Assembly (NCBI RefSeq): GCF_033115175.1
Contig: NC_084835.1
Coordinates: 98,672,448 to 98,736,447 of the forward strand
Reading direction: 5' to 3'
Source: Lepus europaeus
Lineage: Eukaryota > Chordata > Mammalia > Lagomorpha > Leporidae
Length of the DNA stretch: 64,000 nucleotides
Of this stretch, positions 22,831 to 34,589 are shown piece after piece. Made by a program: the position numbers and the translations under genes. The notes under the pieces were generated by a model that saw only the letters and a program-made list of their open reading frames with translations, was not told the origin of the DNA and did no database searches. Every line of letters starts with the position of its first letter. The first letter of the stretch is position 1.

Positions 22831-23729
22831 GCCTTGTTGGGAAAATTAAGACCCCTTTAACAACAATTATCGCTGGTGGAGCACTGACTACTTGCTAGGC
22901 CTCTTCCACTCATATTGCCTCTCTAATCTAACCTGTTGCATGCCTTTTCTCTCTCTCTCTCTCTAGGTTTTTAAAACTTGTGTTTAATAATTAGTTGTAA
23001 GTAATACAAATATTCAAAAAATATAAATGGGCACTTAATGGGATTCTCCAACAAACTTACTGAAGCATAAAACAAGGTGGTGCAAATCCCTGGGGCCAGG
23101 CTCAGTGGGAAGCAGATCCCCCACCCTGCAAATGGCGTCATGAAGGAGGGTAGTGGCAGCACCGGGTAGAACGTACCAGACACGGGGCCATCAGGAGCCA
23201 GGGAGCTCACAGGCCCCAAGAAGGCTGCTGCAGGGCAGACTGCAACACGGAAGGGGCGGGCGGCCGCTGAGCCTCGGACCTCGTCTCCCCTGGTTGAATG
23301 CAGATACTTACTAACGTTTCAAAGAAAGGAAAATAAAGAAAAAGGCAAAACCAAACCAAACCCCATTCCTTAGAAAGAGGTGACTGAGCGGGCAGATAAC
23401 CAACTTCGAAGACCTGAAGGGGAAAATGGGCTCCCCTCCGCCGACGCATGGACGCCTCTCACCCAATCCGTGTTGCTCTTGCTCCGGTTAAATGAACCCA
23501 TCGTTTATTTCGGCTTCAGGATCCTTACGTCTTCTCTTCCTAGACTTATGCAGAGCTCACTTTTTTACATCATTCAGGTCCCTGCTCAGGTGTCACCTCC
23601 TGGTCATCCTATCTAAAATAACATCTCCATCCCCAAATCTAACTACCCTCTACAGTCGCTTAAAAATAGCAATGATCAATCATTATCTAATGTTATATGT
23701 TTAGCCTTGTATCTAGCATATGTATCACC
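22831..23729. other. Intergenic, nothing recognised
   Basis: Includes (CT)n at about 22950-22964. No gene or repeat identified. Confidence 0.5.
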
Positions 23730-23845
23730 CACTAGAATGCAGACTGTTTAAGGGCAAGGAATTAGTCTTGTACAGCACAATAGCCCCATCTTGAGCAGTG
23801 CCTGGCAAACAGTAGACACTAAATAAATTCTTGTTGGGTGAGAAT
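23730..23845 (+). repeat. L2 LINE 3' end
   Basis: CTAGAATGCAGACTGTTTAAGGGCAAGG, GCAGTGCCTGGCAAACAGTAG, ACTAAATAAATTCTTGTTGGG: L2 3' signature. Confidence 0.8.
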
Positions 23846-23864
23846 TTTCATTTAACCCTTAGGG

Positions 23865-23990
23865 AAGAAATGAAGCTTTAAACAAGTGTTATGATAGCTC
23901 CTTTTACAGATGGAGTAGCCAAAGCTGAGATTGGTTCTGTAAGTTGCCCAGGAGCGATAGGGCTGGGATTTCAGTGCTTCAAAGTTCCTG
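23865..23990 (-). repeat. MIR fragment
   Basis: CTTTTACAGATGGAGTAGCC, GTAAGTTGCCCAGGAGC, AGGGCTGGGATTTCAG: antisense MIR core. Confidence 0.65.
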
Positions 23991-25047
23991 CATAAACCTA
24001 GCCTTGAAGCTACCATCTCCGAGTGAAGCTGAAAGCACACACACAGGACAGGACAGGGTGGAGTGGAGAGGCTGCGGTTTGGATGAGATCAGCCGAGATG
24101 GAGCATGGCTGGGAAGAGAGCAGGGCCTCATGGATGCATGAGATCTGGAAGGATGAGGAGGGAGGGAGGGCGGACCTCCAGCCCGGGCCTGTGATTGTCC
24201 ACCATGGCTTTGCCCTGGGCTGAAGAATCCAGTCTGGATTTTCCCCTTGGGAGAGCTGTGAAGACGGAGAGCAGGCTGTGGGGGCAGCACAGCAAAGCCC
24301 GCATTCCTGGGCCTTTGTGTGAAACCCTCCAACAAACAGCATTTCCCTAGGAGCCTTTGTGGACTGTGGATAGGATCGGCATCAGGAGCCGCATTCTAAT
24401 AGCCAGTGCAGCCTGGGGCAGGTTCAGACCAATTTCTCTGCTCCATGGAGACGCCAATTTTCTGTGTGCCGGGAAGGGCAGTCCAGGCCTGGGAGGGGCT
24501 TTTGAGCCAGGGCATCTTTCTCAAAGGGGATTGGTGTTCCTGTTGAACAAGCCAGGAAGTGAGGGAAACAGCTACCGCCAGAGTCTCCAGAGCCTGCTGA
24601 AAGATGTGAGGGAAGACCTGGGTACCCAGGCCCAGAGGAGGCTCACGGGGTCCCAGGCTGTCGTGGGAGCCTGCTTCCCTGGATGGTGCAGCATTTCACA
24701 AGGGGAAGTCAGTGCGGGGACAGTTCAAAGGCAGCAGCTGGAGTCAGAAGTGCCAGGGAAGTGAAAGTCAGCCAGAGAAAGGAAAGAGGAAGGAGCAAAA
24801 GCAGAGAAGCTGTGGCAACCACTGAGACAGAGAAAGAGGAGTATCTCGCAGGGACCATTGTTCTAGAACGTCAGGCGCGGGCTCTGCTGGCCACCCTCTC
24901 TTAAAAGAGGGGCCTGCCATCCACACAGCAAGGGCCTGCTCAAGTGTCACAGCACCCCTCCCTCTTCAGTACCTGTTTGCTGGCCTATTTTCCACCCCTA
25001 AACAATGGTACTTGGTTCTCCCTGAATCTTTAAGGAAAAAAAAATAC
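23991..25047. other. Intergenic, moderately GC-rich, nothing recognised
   Basis: The longest frame is 135 codons (24357-24764, +). It has no domain I recognise, no splice context and ordinary composition, so it is not called. Confidence 0.5.
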
Positions 25048-25340
25048 AGACAAGTGTTTAGCCCAGTGGTTAAACATCTGCATCCCGTATCAGAGTGTCT
25101 ATTCCTGACACCGCTTCTGAGTCCAGCTTCCTGCTACTGCACCCCCGGGAGGCAACAAGTGATGGCTTAAGGAATTGGGTCCCTGTCATTTATGTGGAGA
25201 CACCTGGATTGAGTTCTCAGCTCTTGGCTTTGGCCTAATCTATCCCTGACTGTCACAGGCATTTGAAGAGTGAAGATGGAAGATCTTTCTCTCTGTCTCT
25301 TTCTCTCTGCCATTCAAATAATAAGTAAAAATAAATAGTA
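25048..25340 (+). repeat. C-repeat SINE (type C)
   Basis: AAGTGTTTAGCCCAGTGGTTAAAC head, TGAGTCCAGCTTCCTGCTA, GCCATTCAAATAATAAG tail. Confidence 0.85.
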
Positions 25341-26017
25341 ACCATAATTTTGGTCCAGGGTAAGTAATTTTTTTTTCCAAGGTTGTCTCCCAAGAAAAAT
25401 GCTTTAATATGAAAAGAATTTGGCATTGTTTAGGTTATTTTCCCTTTGAGAGTTAAAAGCTAAAACAAAGGTAACACAAATATTCATTAGAAGATCCTTT
25501 TATCACTAAAATGTTGCCACAGAACAAATGTCACCTCTTTTTAAAAATATTTTTCTCTCTTGTATTCATTCATTTATTTATTCGCTTTTATGAACTCGTC
25601 ATTTGCAGCACTCCCTGACTGCAATGTTCTCTCTTGTGCCTGTGACACTGAGTGAGACTGTTAGATGTCAAGTTCACTTGCTGGAGTGAAAACTGTCTGG
25701 ATTTAAGGCTGATTTGGAGTCTCCTGGGGGGAGGGAAAGTCTGGGCGAATTATAACTGCTTCAGTTAGTGTTCATCACCATGCAATTCTAAGACCTACAG
25801 TGTGGCACCCAGTAGGCTCATTCTGCGTGTGCAGTGAAAGAAATGATGTTTGACAAAAGAAAGCTCAACTTATCATCAAAAAGTCATGGTAGAACTGTGA
25901 CTGTCGGCGGCCTCCTAAAGCAGTCAGTGCTCCTTGCCATTATTCTCCTCCCTAGTACATCCTGAATTTTAGGCCCTACAGGTCTGGGCCCTGGGGTCTA
26001 GGGCCTGCCTCTGGAAC
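25341..26017. other. Intergenic, nothing recognised
   Basis: No gene or repeat identified. Confidence 0.5.
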
Positions 26018-26115
26018 CATGGTCGGGGACCATCGGCCTCACTTGGGAGCTTGTTAGGAAAGCAAACTCCTCAGCTGGACCTCAGATCCACTAGATCAGA
26101 ATCCACTTTTTCATC
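26018..26115. repeat. MER5A-like hAT fragment
   Basis: CATCGGCCTCACTTGGGAGCTTGTTAGGAAAGCA and CTAGATCAGAATCCACTTTTTC follow MER5A order. Confidence 0.6.
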
Positions 26116-26289
26116 TGTGTGCATTAAAGCTGGAGGAATATGGCTCTGAGGCACCTGGTCAGCAGGCCCTCCCACGCCCTGGCTTTAGGGCATTTGGGGC
26201 ACAGGGAAGCATGATACCTCAAGGTGTAGATGGCTGGAGGTGCAGGGGGTTCAACTTCCAGCTCTGCTGCTAAAGGAATTTCATCACAT

Positions 26290-27299
26290 GAACAAGTGCC
26301 TTAGAAATTACAAAATAATAATAATTTAAACTTACCAAAAACTTGCAAAAAGTAAAAGGATACATCCTTTACCCACATTCACCAATTACTCATATTTCAT
26401 AGCACGTACTGTAACATCTTCTTTCCCTATATCCTCCTTCCTCTTCTCTTGAACTTTTGAGGAATTAGTTGCAAAAGCTACTCTTTACCCTGAATACTTC
26501 AGTGTGTGTTTCCTAAGACCAAGGGCGTTCCCAGACCCAGCCACAACACCAGGACCATAACCGGACGGAGGCAAGCAAGGCCTGAGAGCAAGTGGTCCCC
26601 CAGGGTGCTGCCTTAAACTCTGCACCCCAGGAGCCTTTCCTGCCCTGCCCCATACCTGGCCTGGCACACTACAGTTACTAAGTCAGGACATCACACTGAC
26701 CTGATATTATTATTATTTGATCTATGGCCCAGTTTCCAATTTAGTCAACTGTCCTGACCACGTTTTTTTTTTTTTTTTTTTGTATTTTTTTTTTTTTTGA
26801 CAGACAGAGTGGACAGTGAGAGAGAGAGACAGAGAGAAAGGTCTTCCTTTTGCCGTTGGTTCACCCTTCAATGGCTGCCACGGTTGGCGCACTGCGGCCG
26901 GCACACCGCGCTGATCCGATGGCAGGAGCCAGGTGCTTCTCCTGGTCTCCCATGGGGTGCAGGGCCCAAGCACTTGGGCCATCCGCCACTGCACTCCCTG
27001 GCCACAGCAGAGAGCTGGCCTGGAAGAGGGGCAACCGGGACAGAATCTGGTGCCCCGACCGGGACTAGAACCCAGTGTGCCGGTGCCACAAGGCGGAGGA
27101 TTAGCCTAGTGAGCCGCGGGGACAGCCATGACCACGTTCTTTTATAGCAATTTCCATCCCCCCTCCCAGTCCCAATCCAGGATTATGCACTGCACTCAAC
27201 TGCATGTCTCTTTAGTCTCCTTTCTTCTGAAACAGCTCCTCAGCCTCCGTCTTTCATGACACTGACATTTTTGGAAAATATACAGGCCAGTTATTTTAT
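26290..27299 (-). repeat. Ancient L1/HAL1-like remnant, split by a SINE (tentative)
   Basis: CTTGCAAAAAGTAAAAGGATACATCC on the left and TCTTTCATGACACTGACATTTTTGG with CAGGCCAGTTATTTTATG on the right resemble an old L1-type 3' region. Family and orientation are uncertain. Confidence 0.35.
26765..27128 (-). repeat. C-repeat SINE (type B), long T stretch, perfect target duplication
   Basis: Two T-runs start the copy, then GACAGACAGAGTGGACAGTGAG, ending GTGAGCCGCGGGGACAGCCA. TGACCACGTT is repeated at 26755-26764 and 27129-27138. Confidence 0.95.
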
Positions 27300-27370
27300 G
27301 AGTGTGCCTCAACATGAGATGCTGGCATTGCATAGCAGTGACTTAATCCGCTGCACCATAATGCTGGGCC
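27300..27370 (-). repeat. C-repeat SINE fragment (head only)
   Basis: GAGATGCTGGCATTGCATAGCAGTGAC and CGCTGCACCATAATGCTGGGCC match only the head part of an antisense copy. Confidence 0.7.
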
Positions 27371-27600
27371 AAAGTTTTGAAAGATAAAATTTACTTAATA
27401 CAAAAATCCACTACTTTAATCATTTTAAAGTGTACAATTCCGTGTGTTTTAGTGTATTTACAATGTTATACACCATCAGCCCTCTCTCATTCCAGAACAT
27501 TTCCATCACCCCCAGAATAGGTCTTATACCTCCCAGTTCTCCATTTGCCCATTCCCTAGTCTGCTAATCTACATCTGTCTCTGTGGATTTCTATGTACCT
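27371..27600 (-). repeat. L1M-type LINE 3' fragment
   Basis: TTTAAAGTGTACAATTCCGTG, ATGTTATACACCATCAG and CCAGAACATTTCCATCACCCC are antisense L1M 3' motifs. Confidence 0.75.
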
Positions 27601-27956
27601 GCAATGGAATATTACTGAGCAATAAAGAGGAACTAACTACTGATACACATAGTAGCATTCTGATCTCAAAACAACATGCAGAGTCAAAGTATTTGGATAC
27701 AAAAGACTGCATTCATAAGATTCCATATATGTAAAAGTCGGAAAGAAAAAAAACCTAAAGTAGCAACAGGAAGCCTGGCAGTGGTTGCCTGAGGCCAGGA
27801 GTGTGGGGGTGGGCACCGACTGCCAAGGGGCCCAAGGGAAATTTTGGGGGATGGAAGTGTTCTAAACTTGTTTGTGGTGGTTGCACGGCATATACATTTA
27901 TCCAATGCCTGAGAAAAGTTTTTGACATTAGATTATACCTCCATAAAACTATTTTT
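27601..27956 (+). repeat. L1M-type LINE 3' fragment in opposite orientation
   Basis: CAATGGAATATTACTGAGCAATAAAGAGG, GTGGTTGCCTGAGGCCAGGAG, GGAAGTGTTCTAAACTTG and GGTTGCACGGCATATAC are sense L1M 3' motifs, opposite to the preceding fragment. Confidence 0.8.
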
Positions 27957-28265
27957 AAAACAGATTTACTTATTTATTTGAAAGGTGGAGTTGCAGAAAC
28001 AGAGAGAGAGCTCTTCCATCCACTGGTTCACTCCCAAAATGCCCACTGTGGCTAGGACTGGTGCAGCTCAAAGTTCAGAGCCTGGAACTCCATCTGGGTG
28101 TCCCGTGTGGGCGGCAGGAGCCCAAGTACTTGGACCATCTTTCACTGCTTTCCCAGATGCATCAGCAGGAATCTGGATCAGAAGTGGAGCAGCTGAGACT
28201 CAAACCAGTGCTCACATGGGATGCCTGTGTCTCAGGTGGTGGCTTAACCCTCTGTGCCACAATAG
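27957..28265 (-). repeat. C-repeat SINE (type A)
   Basis: AGATTTACTTATTTATTTGAAAGG start, GGTTCACTCCCAAAATG, ending GTGCCACAATAGCTC. Confidence 0.9.
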
Positions 28266-28589
28266 CTCTAATAAAGCTGTTTTTAAAAAGCCCAAACATA
28301 TCTGTTCCTGAATGAAGTTCAACTCATCAGCATGTCTTCCTTCATGGTCTAGCCCCAAATTTGTCTCCTCAATCTCATCCCCAATCTCTCTCCTCTAGGC
28401 ATTCATTCAACATTTTCTGAACTTGCTGTTGGCAAGGGCCAGTGTTAAATGCTCAAAGTAGGGCAAGAGAACTTCTGTCTCAGAGCACTCACAGCTCCAT
28501 CTGGGAGCAGCCAGAAAGGGTGGCCTACTGACAAACTCCGGAACTGTTCTTAGAGGATCACTGTGTCTTAAAAGAGAGAAATAGAGTAT
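28266..28589. other. Intergenic, nothing firmly recognised
   Basis: CATTCATTCAACATTTTCTGAAC near 28400 suggests a decayed ancient repeat that I cannot name. Confidence 0.4.
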
Positions 28590-28790
28590 CACACAGTGCC
28601 TGGGTTTGAATTACAGCTCTTCCGATTCCAGCTTCCTGCTAATGTGCATGCTGGGAGGCAGCAGATGCTCAAGTACTTGGGTCCCTGCCACCCATGTAGG
28701 AGCCCAGGATTGAATTCCGGGCTGCCTCTCTGGCCCCTGCTGGATCTAGCATGGACAGAAACTATCACAGCGTTTTGGGGGTGGGAGGAA
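28590..28790 (+). repeat. C-repeat SINE (type C), partial
   Basis: GTGCCTGGGTTTGAATTACAGCTC, CAGCTTCCTGCTAATGTGCATGCTGGGAGGCAG and GGGTCCCTGCCACCC. Confidence 0.85.
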
Positions 28791-28867
28791 GAAGGGAGTC
28801 TTGGCTCCACCATTTTGTCTTTTCCTCATCAAGTATTTGATCCCTTTTAAAACTAAACTAAAAGACT

Positions 28868-29001
28868 GAGGCCACTGCTGTGGCCAGGAACCAGGAGCTC
28901 CCTCCAGGTCTCCCACATGGGTGGACTCAAGCACTTAGGCCATTATCTGCTGCCTTCCCTGATGCATTGCCAAGAAGCTGGATCGGAAGCAGAGTAACCA
29001 G
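28868..29001 (-). repeat. C-repeat SINE fragment interrupted by another copy
   Basis: CAGGAGCTCCCTCCAGGTCTCC to GATCGGAAGCAGAGTAACCAGG. It stops where the next, + strand copy begins. Confidence 0.8.
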
Positions 29002-29325
29002 GGGCCGGCGCTGTGGCATATTGGGTAAAACTGCCGCCTGCAGTGCCAGCATCTGATACGGGCGCCAGTTCAAGACCCGGCTGCTCCACTTCTGATTCAG
29101 CTCTCTGCTATGGCCTGGGAAAGCAGTAGAAGATGGCCCAAGTCCTTGGGCCCCTGCACCTGTGCAGGAGACCCGGAAGAAGCTCCTGGTTCCAGATTGG
29201 TGCAGCTCCAGCCATTGTGGCCAATTGGGGAGTGAACCAGCAGATGGAAGGCCTCTCTCTCTCTCTCTGCCTCTCCTTTCTCTGTGTAACTCTGACTTTT
29301 AAATAAATAAATAAATCTTTATCAA
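29002..29325 (+). repeat. C-repeat SINE (type A), well preserved
   Basis: GGGGCCGGCGCTGTGGCATATTGGG head to TTTAAATAAATAAATAAATC tail. It cuts the previous copy. Confidence 0.94.
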
Positions 29326-30227
29326 AAAGAAATCACTTCCTATGCTTTAAACCAAAGGAGATGACAAGAGTTTACTCCACAGGAATGTGGGAAGCTCTTA
29401 CAGTAACAAAAGGTTAAACATGATGTTAGACTATCGTGTGCCTGGGCTTGTCAGTTGCGGGATCACTTCCACAGTGTTTCACTGTAGTCTTTCTAGCTGG
29501 GCAGTGCTGGAAGTAAGAGCTCTCCATCTCTACCCTGGGATGGAGAGGTAGGAATTCCTCATCCTTAGAAAGCTCTCCAGCATAGAAAGCCGGCCATTAC
29601 ACAAGCATGGGTGGAGCTCTCTGTTTCCCAAATAAATGGGTAAATTTTTTTAAATGCATTTAAAAACAAGATGACAAAAGGAAAATACGGCTTTCTAGGC
29701 TTTGCCTGCATAGGCCAGACACAGAAGTGGGGATTCAATTTCACTTGGAGAAACCTTAGCAGAGCCTTAGCTCCTTTGAGTGCTTTGGGACTGTGGGCCT
29801 CACAATTTCTTTCTTGCTTATGTCCTAAAAGAAACTTGAAAATCTTTGTTTCTTCTTGTACTTCTAAAGCTCCTGTCTAAAATGTTTCATCACAAGTTTA
29901 AATAATGGGAAGGTTTGTTATTTCTGGCATATTATAAGTATTGGCATTTAAAAATAAGACTGTTACGTCAATCTTTAAGTATATCCAAGGGAATCTAAAT
30001 ATCATAATGCATCTATCATCCATCTAAAAAAATAATGAAACAGCTTCTCTTTAAAAGAAATTTCACATCCTTCTTTTGTCCTCTTAGCTTGTATTTTCAG
30101 TCTACTTTCCTCTGAACAATTTAGTATATTTTAGGCTAGAAAGTCTTTATCGATCAACCTATCATTTCCCTGATTTTTGAAAAATTTCTTTTAAAAAACT
30201 GAATCTCAGAGCAGGCATCTAGCCTAG
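29326..30227. other. Intergenic, nothing recognised
   Basis: No gene or clear repeat. The patch at 29600-29645 (GTGGAGCTCTCTGTTTCCC AAATAAAT) may be the eroded end of a C-repeat. Confidence 0.45.
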
Positions 30228-30512
30228 AGGGTTTTTTTTTTTTAAAGATTTTATTTATTCATTCAAAAGTCAGAGAGTTACACAGAAGAGAGGCAGAAAG
30301 AGAGAGAAGTCTTCCATCTGATGGTTCACTCTCCAATTGGCCCCAATGGCTGGAGCTGTGCCGATGCGAAGCCAGGAGCTTCTTCTGGGTCTCCCACGTG
30401 GGTGCAGGGGCCCAAGGACTTGGGCCATCATCTATTGCTTTTCCAGGCCATAGCAGAGAGCTGGATCAGAAGAGGAGCAGCCAGGACTAGAACCGGCACC
30501 CATATGAGATGC
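30228..30512 (-). repeat. C-repeat SINE (type A)
   Basis: T-run, AAAGATTTTATTTATTCATTC, GGTTCACTCTCCAATTGG, ending CCCATATGAGATGCC. Confidence 0.9.
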
Positions 30513-30699
30513 CTAGAGGTTAAGATGTCCACAGCCCACACTGCTTCCTGCCAATGCAGACCCGGGGAGACAATAGTGATGGTTTCAGTAAGTAGGTTTC
30601 TGCTACCTGTGTGAAAGACCTACATTTCTTTCCTAGCTCCTGGCCTCAGCCCTTCCCCAGCCACTGGCCATTATGGGCATTTAAGGAATACACCAGTAG
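30513..30699 (+). repeat. C-repeat SINE (type C), partial
   Basis: AGGTTAAGATGTCC, CTTCCTGCCAATGCAGACCCGGGG and CAGTAGATGGGGTC. Confidence 0.7.
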
Positions 30700-30925
30700 A
30701 TGGGGTCTTACTTCTGATCCAGCTTCCTGCTAAAGTGCTCCCTGGGAGGGCAGCAGATGATGGTTCAAGCACTTGGGTCCCTGATACCCATGTGGGAGTT
30801 CTGGATTCAGCCCAGGCTCCTGGCTTCAGCCTGGCTCAGTCCTGGCTGTTATAGACATTTGGAGAGTAAACCAGTGTATGGACCTCTGCCTGTCTCTGTC
30901 TTTCAAATAAAATGAAAATAGAAAA
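30700..30925 (+). repeat. C-repeat SINE (type C), partial
   Basis: GATCCAGCTTCCTGCTAAAGTGC, CTGGGAGGGCAGCAGATGATGG, TCTTTCAAATAAAATG tail. Confidence 0.85.
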
Positions 30926-30972
30926 ACTTTTTTTAGGTTGAGTGTCTTAAGATTATAAAATTCATCTAGGTG

Positions 30973-31292
30973 GGGCCAGCATTTTGGCATAGTGGGTAAA
31001 GCTGCCACCTGCAACACCAGCATCCCATATGGGCACCGGTTCGAGTCCCTGCTGCCCCACTTCTGATCTAGCTCCCTGCTAATGCGCCTGGGAAAGCAGC
31101 AGCAGATGGCTCAAGTCCTTGGGCTCCTGCAACCAGTCCAGTCCAGGCTCCTGGCTTTGGAACAGCCCAGCTCCTGCCATTGCAGCCATTTGGGGAGTGA
31201 ACCAGCAGATGGAAAACCTCTCTCTCTCTCTGCCTCCGCCTGTCTGTAACTCTGCCTTTAAATAAATAAATAAATCTTTAAAAAAAAAAAAG
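30973..31292 (+). repeat. C-repeat SINE (type A)
   Basis: GGGGCCAGCATTTTGGCATAGTGGG head to CTTTAAATAAATAAATAAATC tail. Confidence 0.93.
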
Positions 31293-31319
31293 GGTAGGGA
31301 TAGGCCATATTGAGAAGAT

Positions 31320-31374
31320 GATTTTTAAAAAAATTATTTATTTGAAAGTCAGAGTTACAGAGACAGAAGGAGAT

Positions 31375-31424
<50 letters not shown>

Positions 31425-31708
31425 GAGAGACAGGGAGAGAAAGAGAGAATCTTCCACCAACTGGTTCGCTCCCAAGATGACCAAAATGGTCAGGGCTGGG
31501 CCAAACCACAGCCAGGAGCCAGGACAGCTTCATCCAGTCTCCCACATGGGTAGCAGAGGCCCAAACACTTGGGACATCCTCCTCTGCTTTTTCCAGGTCA
31601 TTAGCGGGAGCTGCATGGGAAATGGAGCAGCCAGGACACAACCGGCACTCCTACGAGATGTCATCATCGAAAGCAGCAGCTTACCTGCTGCGCCACAACC
31701 ACAGCCCT
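31320..31708 (-). repeat. C-repeat SINE (type A) with expanded (AC)n/(AG)n
   Basis: TTATTTATTTGAAAGTCAGAG start, then an (AC)n and long (AG)n tract at about 31374-31450, then GGTTCGCTCCC to GCGCCACAACCACAGCCC. Confidence 0.92.
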
Positions 31709-31980
31709 GAGAGATCTTCAAGCCACCAGCTCACTCCCCACATGGCCACAACACCCAGGGCTGGGCCACACTGAAGCAGGGAGCCAGGAGCTTCTTTGGG
31801 GTCTTCCACGTGAGTGGCAGGGGCCCAAGTACTTGGGCCATCATCTGCTGCTTTTCTCAGGCCCTGCTTTTTAGCAGGGAGCTGGATGGGAAATGGAGCA
31901 GCTGGCACTAGAACTGGCACCCATATGAGATGCTGGCATCACAGGTGGCGGCTTTATGTGCTACACCATGAAACCGGCCC
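31709..31980 (-). repeat. C-repeat SINE (type A) lacking tail region
   Basis: Begins within the copy at GATCTTCAAGCCACCAGCTCAC and ends ACCATGAAACCGGCCC. It abuts the previous antisense copy. Confidence 0.85.
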
Positions 31981-32059
31981 TGAGAAGGTGATTTTTGACT
32001 AAAGGAGGTGAGAGTTAGTGTAATCAGCTAGCTGGGGAAAATGTGGGCCTGGCAGGGGG

Positions 32060-34360
32060 CACAGTTAGCGACAGGCCCTGATGTGGGCACATGCCTGAGA
32101 TCCTGCATCAACAAAGGATGTCAGGAAGATGGAGCACAGGGATCCAAGAGGAGGAATACAGCAGATGCACTTAGGGAGTTCGTGACTGGGGGCAGGGTGG
32201 TGGCACCAATCTTACAGACCCCTCAGACTGTTGTAAGGTTGGAGACTTTTACTCTGAAAGCACGGGCATTGGATGCAAGGATTTAAGCAGAGGAGTGACC
32301 TCTGACATCTGTTAAAGAGGATTAGTGTAGCTATTATGCAGAGGAGAGGCAAGCAAGAGAGCAGGGCAAACTTTTCGAAGACAAATCAACATGTATGTTG
32401 AAGGTGGCTCAGACGGGGGCAGGGAGGCAGTGGAGGTGGCCAGAGGTGCTTGGACTTTGGACTGGAAATGGATGCAAGAGAAAGAAGAAAGTCCAGCATG
32501 GATGGAGTTGTTATCAGCTGAGATAGGAAAGCCAAAGGGTTTGAACAGAATTGAGGGGGGATTTGTTCTGTTTGTGACAGGTTAAGTTTGAGGTGTGCAC
32601 CAGATAGCTGGATATCAGAATCTGGAGTTCAGGCAAGAGGTCTGAAGTGGAGAGAGAACTTGGGAGTGGTCACCACATAGGATATCATGCACCTTCAATG
32701 GTATGGAAAGTCAGGAGACTGGATGAGATCACTAGGGAAATCAGCATAGCTAAAAAAGAGAAGTCCAAGGAACGAACCCTGTGTCACTCACTGCAAGGTT
32801 AAAGGTTTGAGAAAACAGATGGAACCAGCAAAGACAGGGAGGGAGCACCAAGGATGGAGGAGGAAACCCAGAGGGTATGTGTAAATCAGGTGAAAATTCA
32901 GACCAGATCACTGGATTTAGCCAGTGTGCATTCCCTGTTGACAATGACAAGGGTATTCATTAACAATAGTAGGATATGGCAGGCACCACGGCTCAATAGG
33001 CTAATCCTCTGCGTACGGCGCCGGCACACCGGGTTCTGTCCCGGTGCCCCCTTCCAGGCCAGCTCTCTGCTGTGGCCCAGGAGTGCAGTGGAGGATGGCC
33101 CAAGTGCTTGGGCCCCGCACCCACATGGGAGACCAGGAGAAGCACCTGGCTCCTGATTAGCGTGGTGCGCCGGCCGCAGCGCGCCAGCTGCAGCGGCCAT
33201 TGGAAGGTGAACCAACAGCAAAGGAAGACCTTTCTCTCTCTCTCTCTCTCACTGTCCACTCTGCCTGTCCAAACAAACAAACAAACAAACAAGTAGGATG
33301 AAAGCATGACTGGAGCGGGATGCAGTGAGGGTGGGAAACCTACTCATTCAGCTGACAACTCAAGATATGCATATAGACAGCCTCATGTGCACTATTATTT
33401 TGCTACAAATGTATGTGGTCTTAACATATAAAGTGTTTGACATGTTTCTGAACTTTATATAAATGTATATATGGTATGGAATCTGCTTTTCCAGAGTAGA
33501 AAGAGAACTAAAGTACAGCGATAGAAACTCTTAGAAATTTTGTTACAAAGGAAGCAGAGAAATGGGTGGTAGCGGACAGTGGAGATGAGTCACAAAGAAC
33601 CTGTATGGCTGGATAATTAACAGTTGCTTTTAAGCTTATGAAAATGACCCAGTAGAGAGAAATATTGATAACACAGAAGGGAGGGTGGGTAGCTGCTGGA
33701 TGATAGTGATGATCTAGATCAGGCGAGTCGGAGCGAGAGCCCTTGCTTCCGTGGGAGGACTGGCTTTATCCAGGATCATGGAGATTCCATTGTATATAAT
33801 AAAGGTGAAGGCAGAGACAAGGCCGTGTTGCAGCTATGAGAGATATGATAGGGGATTCTGTGGACATTTTTGTCTCATTGCTTCAATTTTCTTACAGAAA
33901 TAGGAAGCAGGTTATTAATTGAGAGGGAAGGGAGGATGTACAGGTTAGAGGAAAGACAGGGGACGTGATCTAGAATAGAGGAGGGACATAGTGTCGCTGG
34001 CAGCACTGTGTTGAAATTACAGTGCCACTAGTCAGTGTTGATTGTGCTTTTTGCTAAACACATTCAGATGCATGGGTACTGGTGTGGGGTAGGTGGTGAG
34101 CTGACCTGAATCAGGGTTATGTTTTTGCCGAGCCTAGCACAAAGGGGAAGAAGGTAAAGTGGTTGAGGGTGTGTGCAAGGGTGATGATAATGATTGGCCA
34201 GGGGATTAACCTGGGTAAGGATGGGAATAAATGGATATAAAGGTTAAAAACTTTTTGGAGTTAGAGTACTCCAGGGAGTGACATGGAAATACAAGGTGCT
34301 AACTGGAGTGTGAGAAGCCTTAAATTGCCATCATGAAGAAGTTGCAGAGTTTGATAAAGC
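32060..34360 (-). repeat. Decayed L2/CR1-type LINE, reverse-transcriptase region, antisense
   Basis: Several blocks match my memory of the antisense strand of an L2/CR1-clade ORF: GGTTAAGTTTGAGGTGTGCACC, GACTGGATGAGATCACTAGGG, GGAACCAGCAAAGACAGGG, GACCCAGTAGAGAGAAAT and TGATTGGCCAGGGGATTAACC. On the complement a broken frame includes NLAVSDTGFVPWTSLF, where the family has its GVPQGSVLGPLLF block. It is full of frame breaks, so it is a fossil, not a gene. It is interrupted by a type B SINE at 32976-33291. Ends are approximate and no database search was possible. Confidence 0.65.
32976..33291 (+). repeat. C-repeat SINE (type B) inside the LINE
   Basis: CACCACGGCTCAATAGGCTAATCC head, CTGCCTGTCC and an (AAAC)n tail. 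AGTAGGAT occurs at 32968-32975 and 33292-33299. Confidence 0.93.
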
Positions 34361-34589
34361 TCCCTTGATGATGACTCTGGGAGTCAGTGGCTGAGTTAGG
34401 ACAAGACAAGCTCCTTGGACAGACTAAGCGGCTTACTGCTGAAAACACAGTCATGACTGTGGGCAGTGGCAAAGGAAGCAGTGTCCCAGGGGAAAGTCAG
34501 ATTTCCCATAAGCAAAAAGGCGACAAGAAGCTGAGGAGAAATTCAGAGGAGAGGCTGAGTTTATAGGGAATGGGATTTGCATAGCTAGG

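Noticed and set aside
24357-24764. 135-codon + strand frame
   Set aside because: No domain, no splice signals considered convincing, and no similarity recognised; ordinary chance length for this composition.
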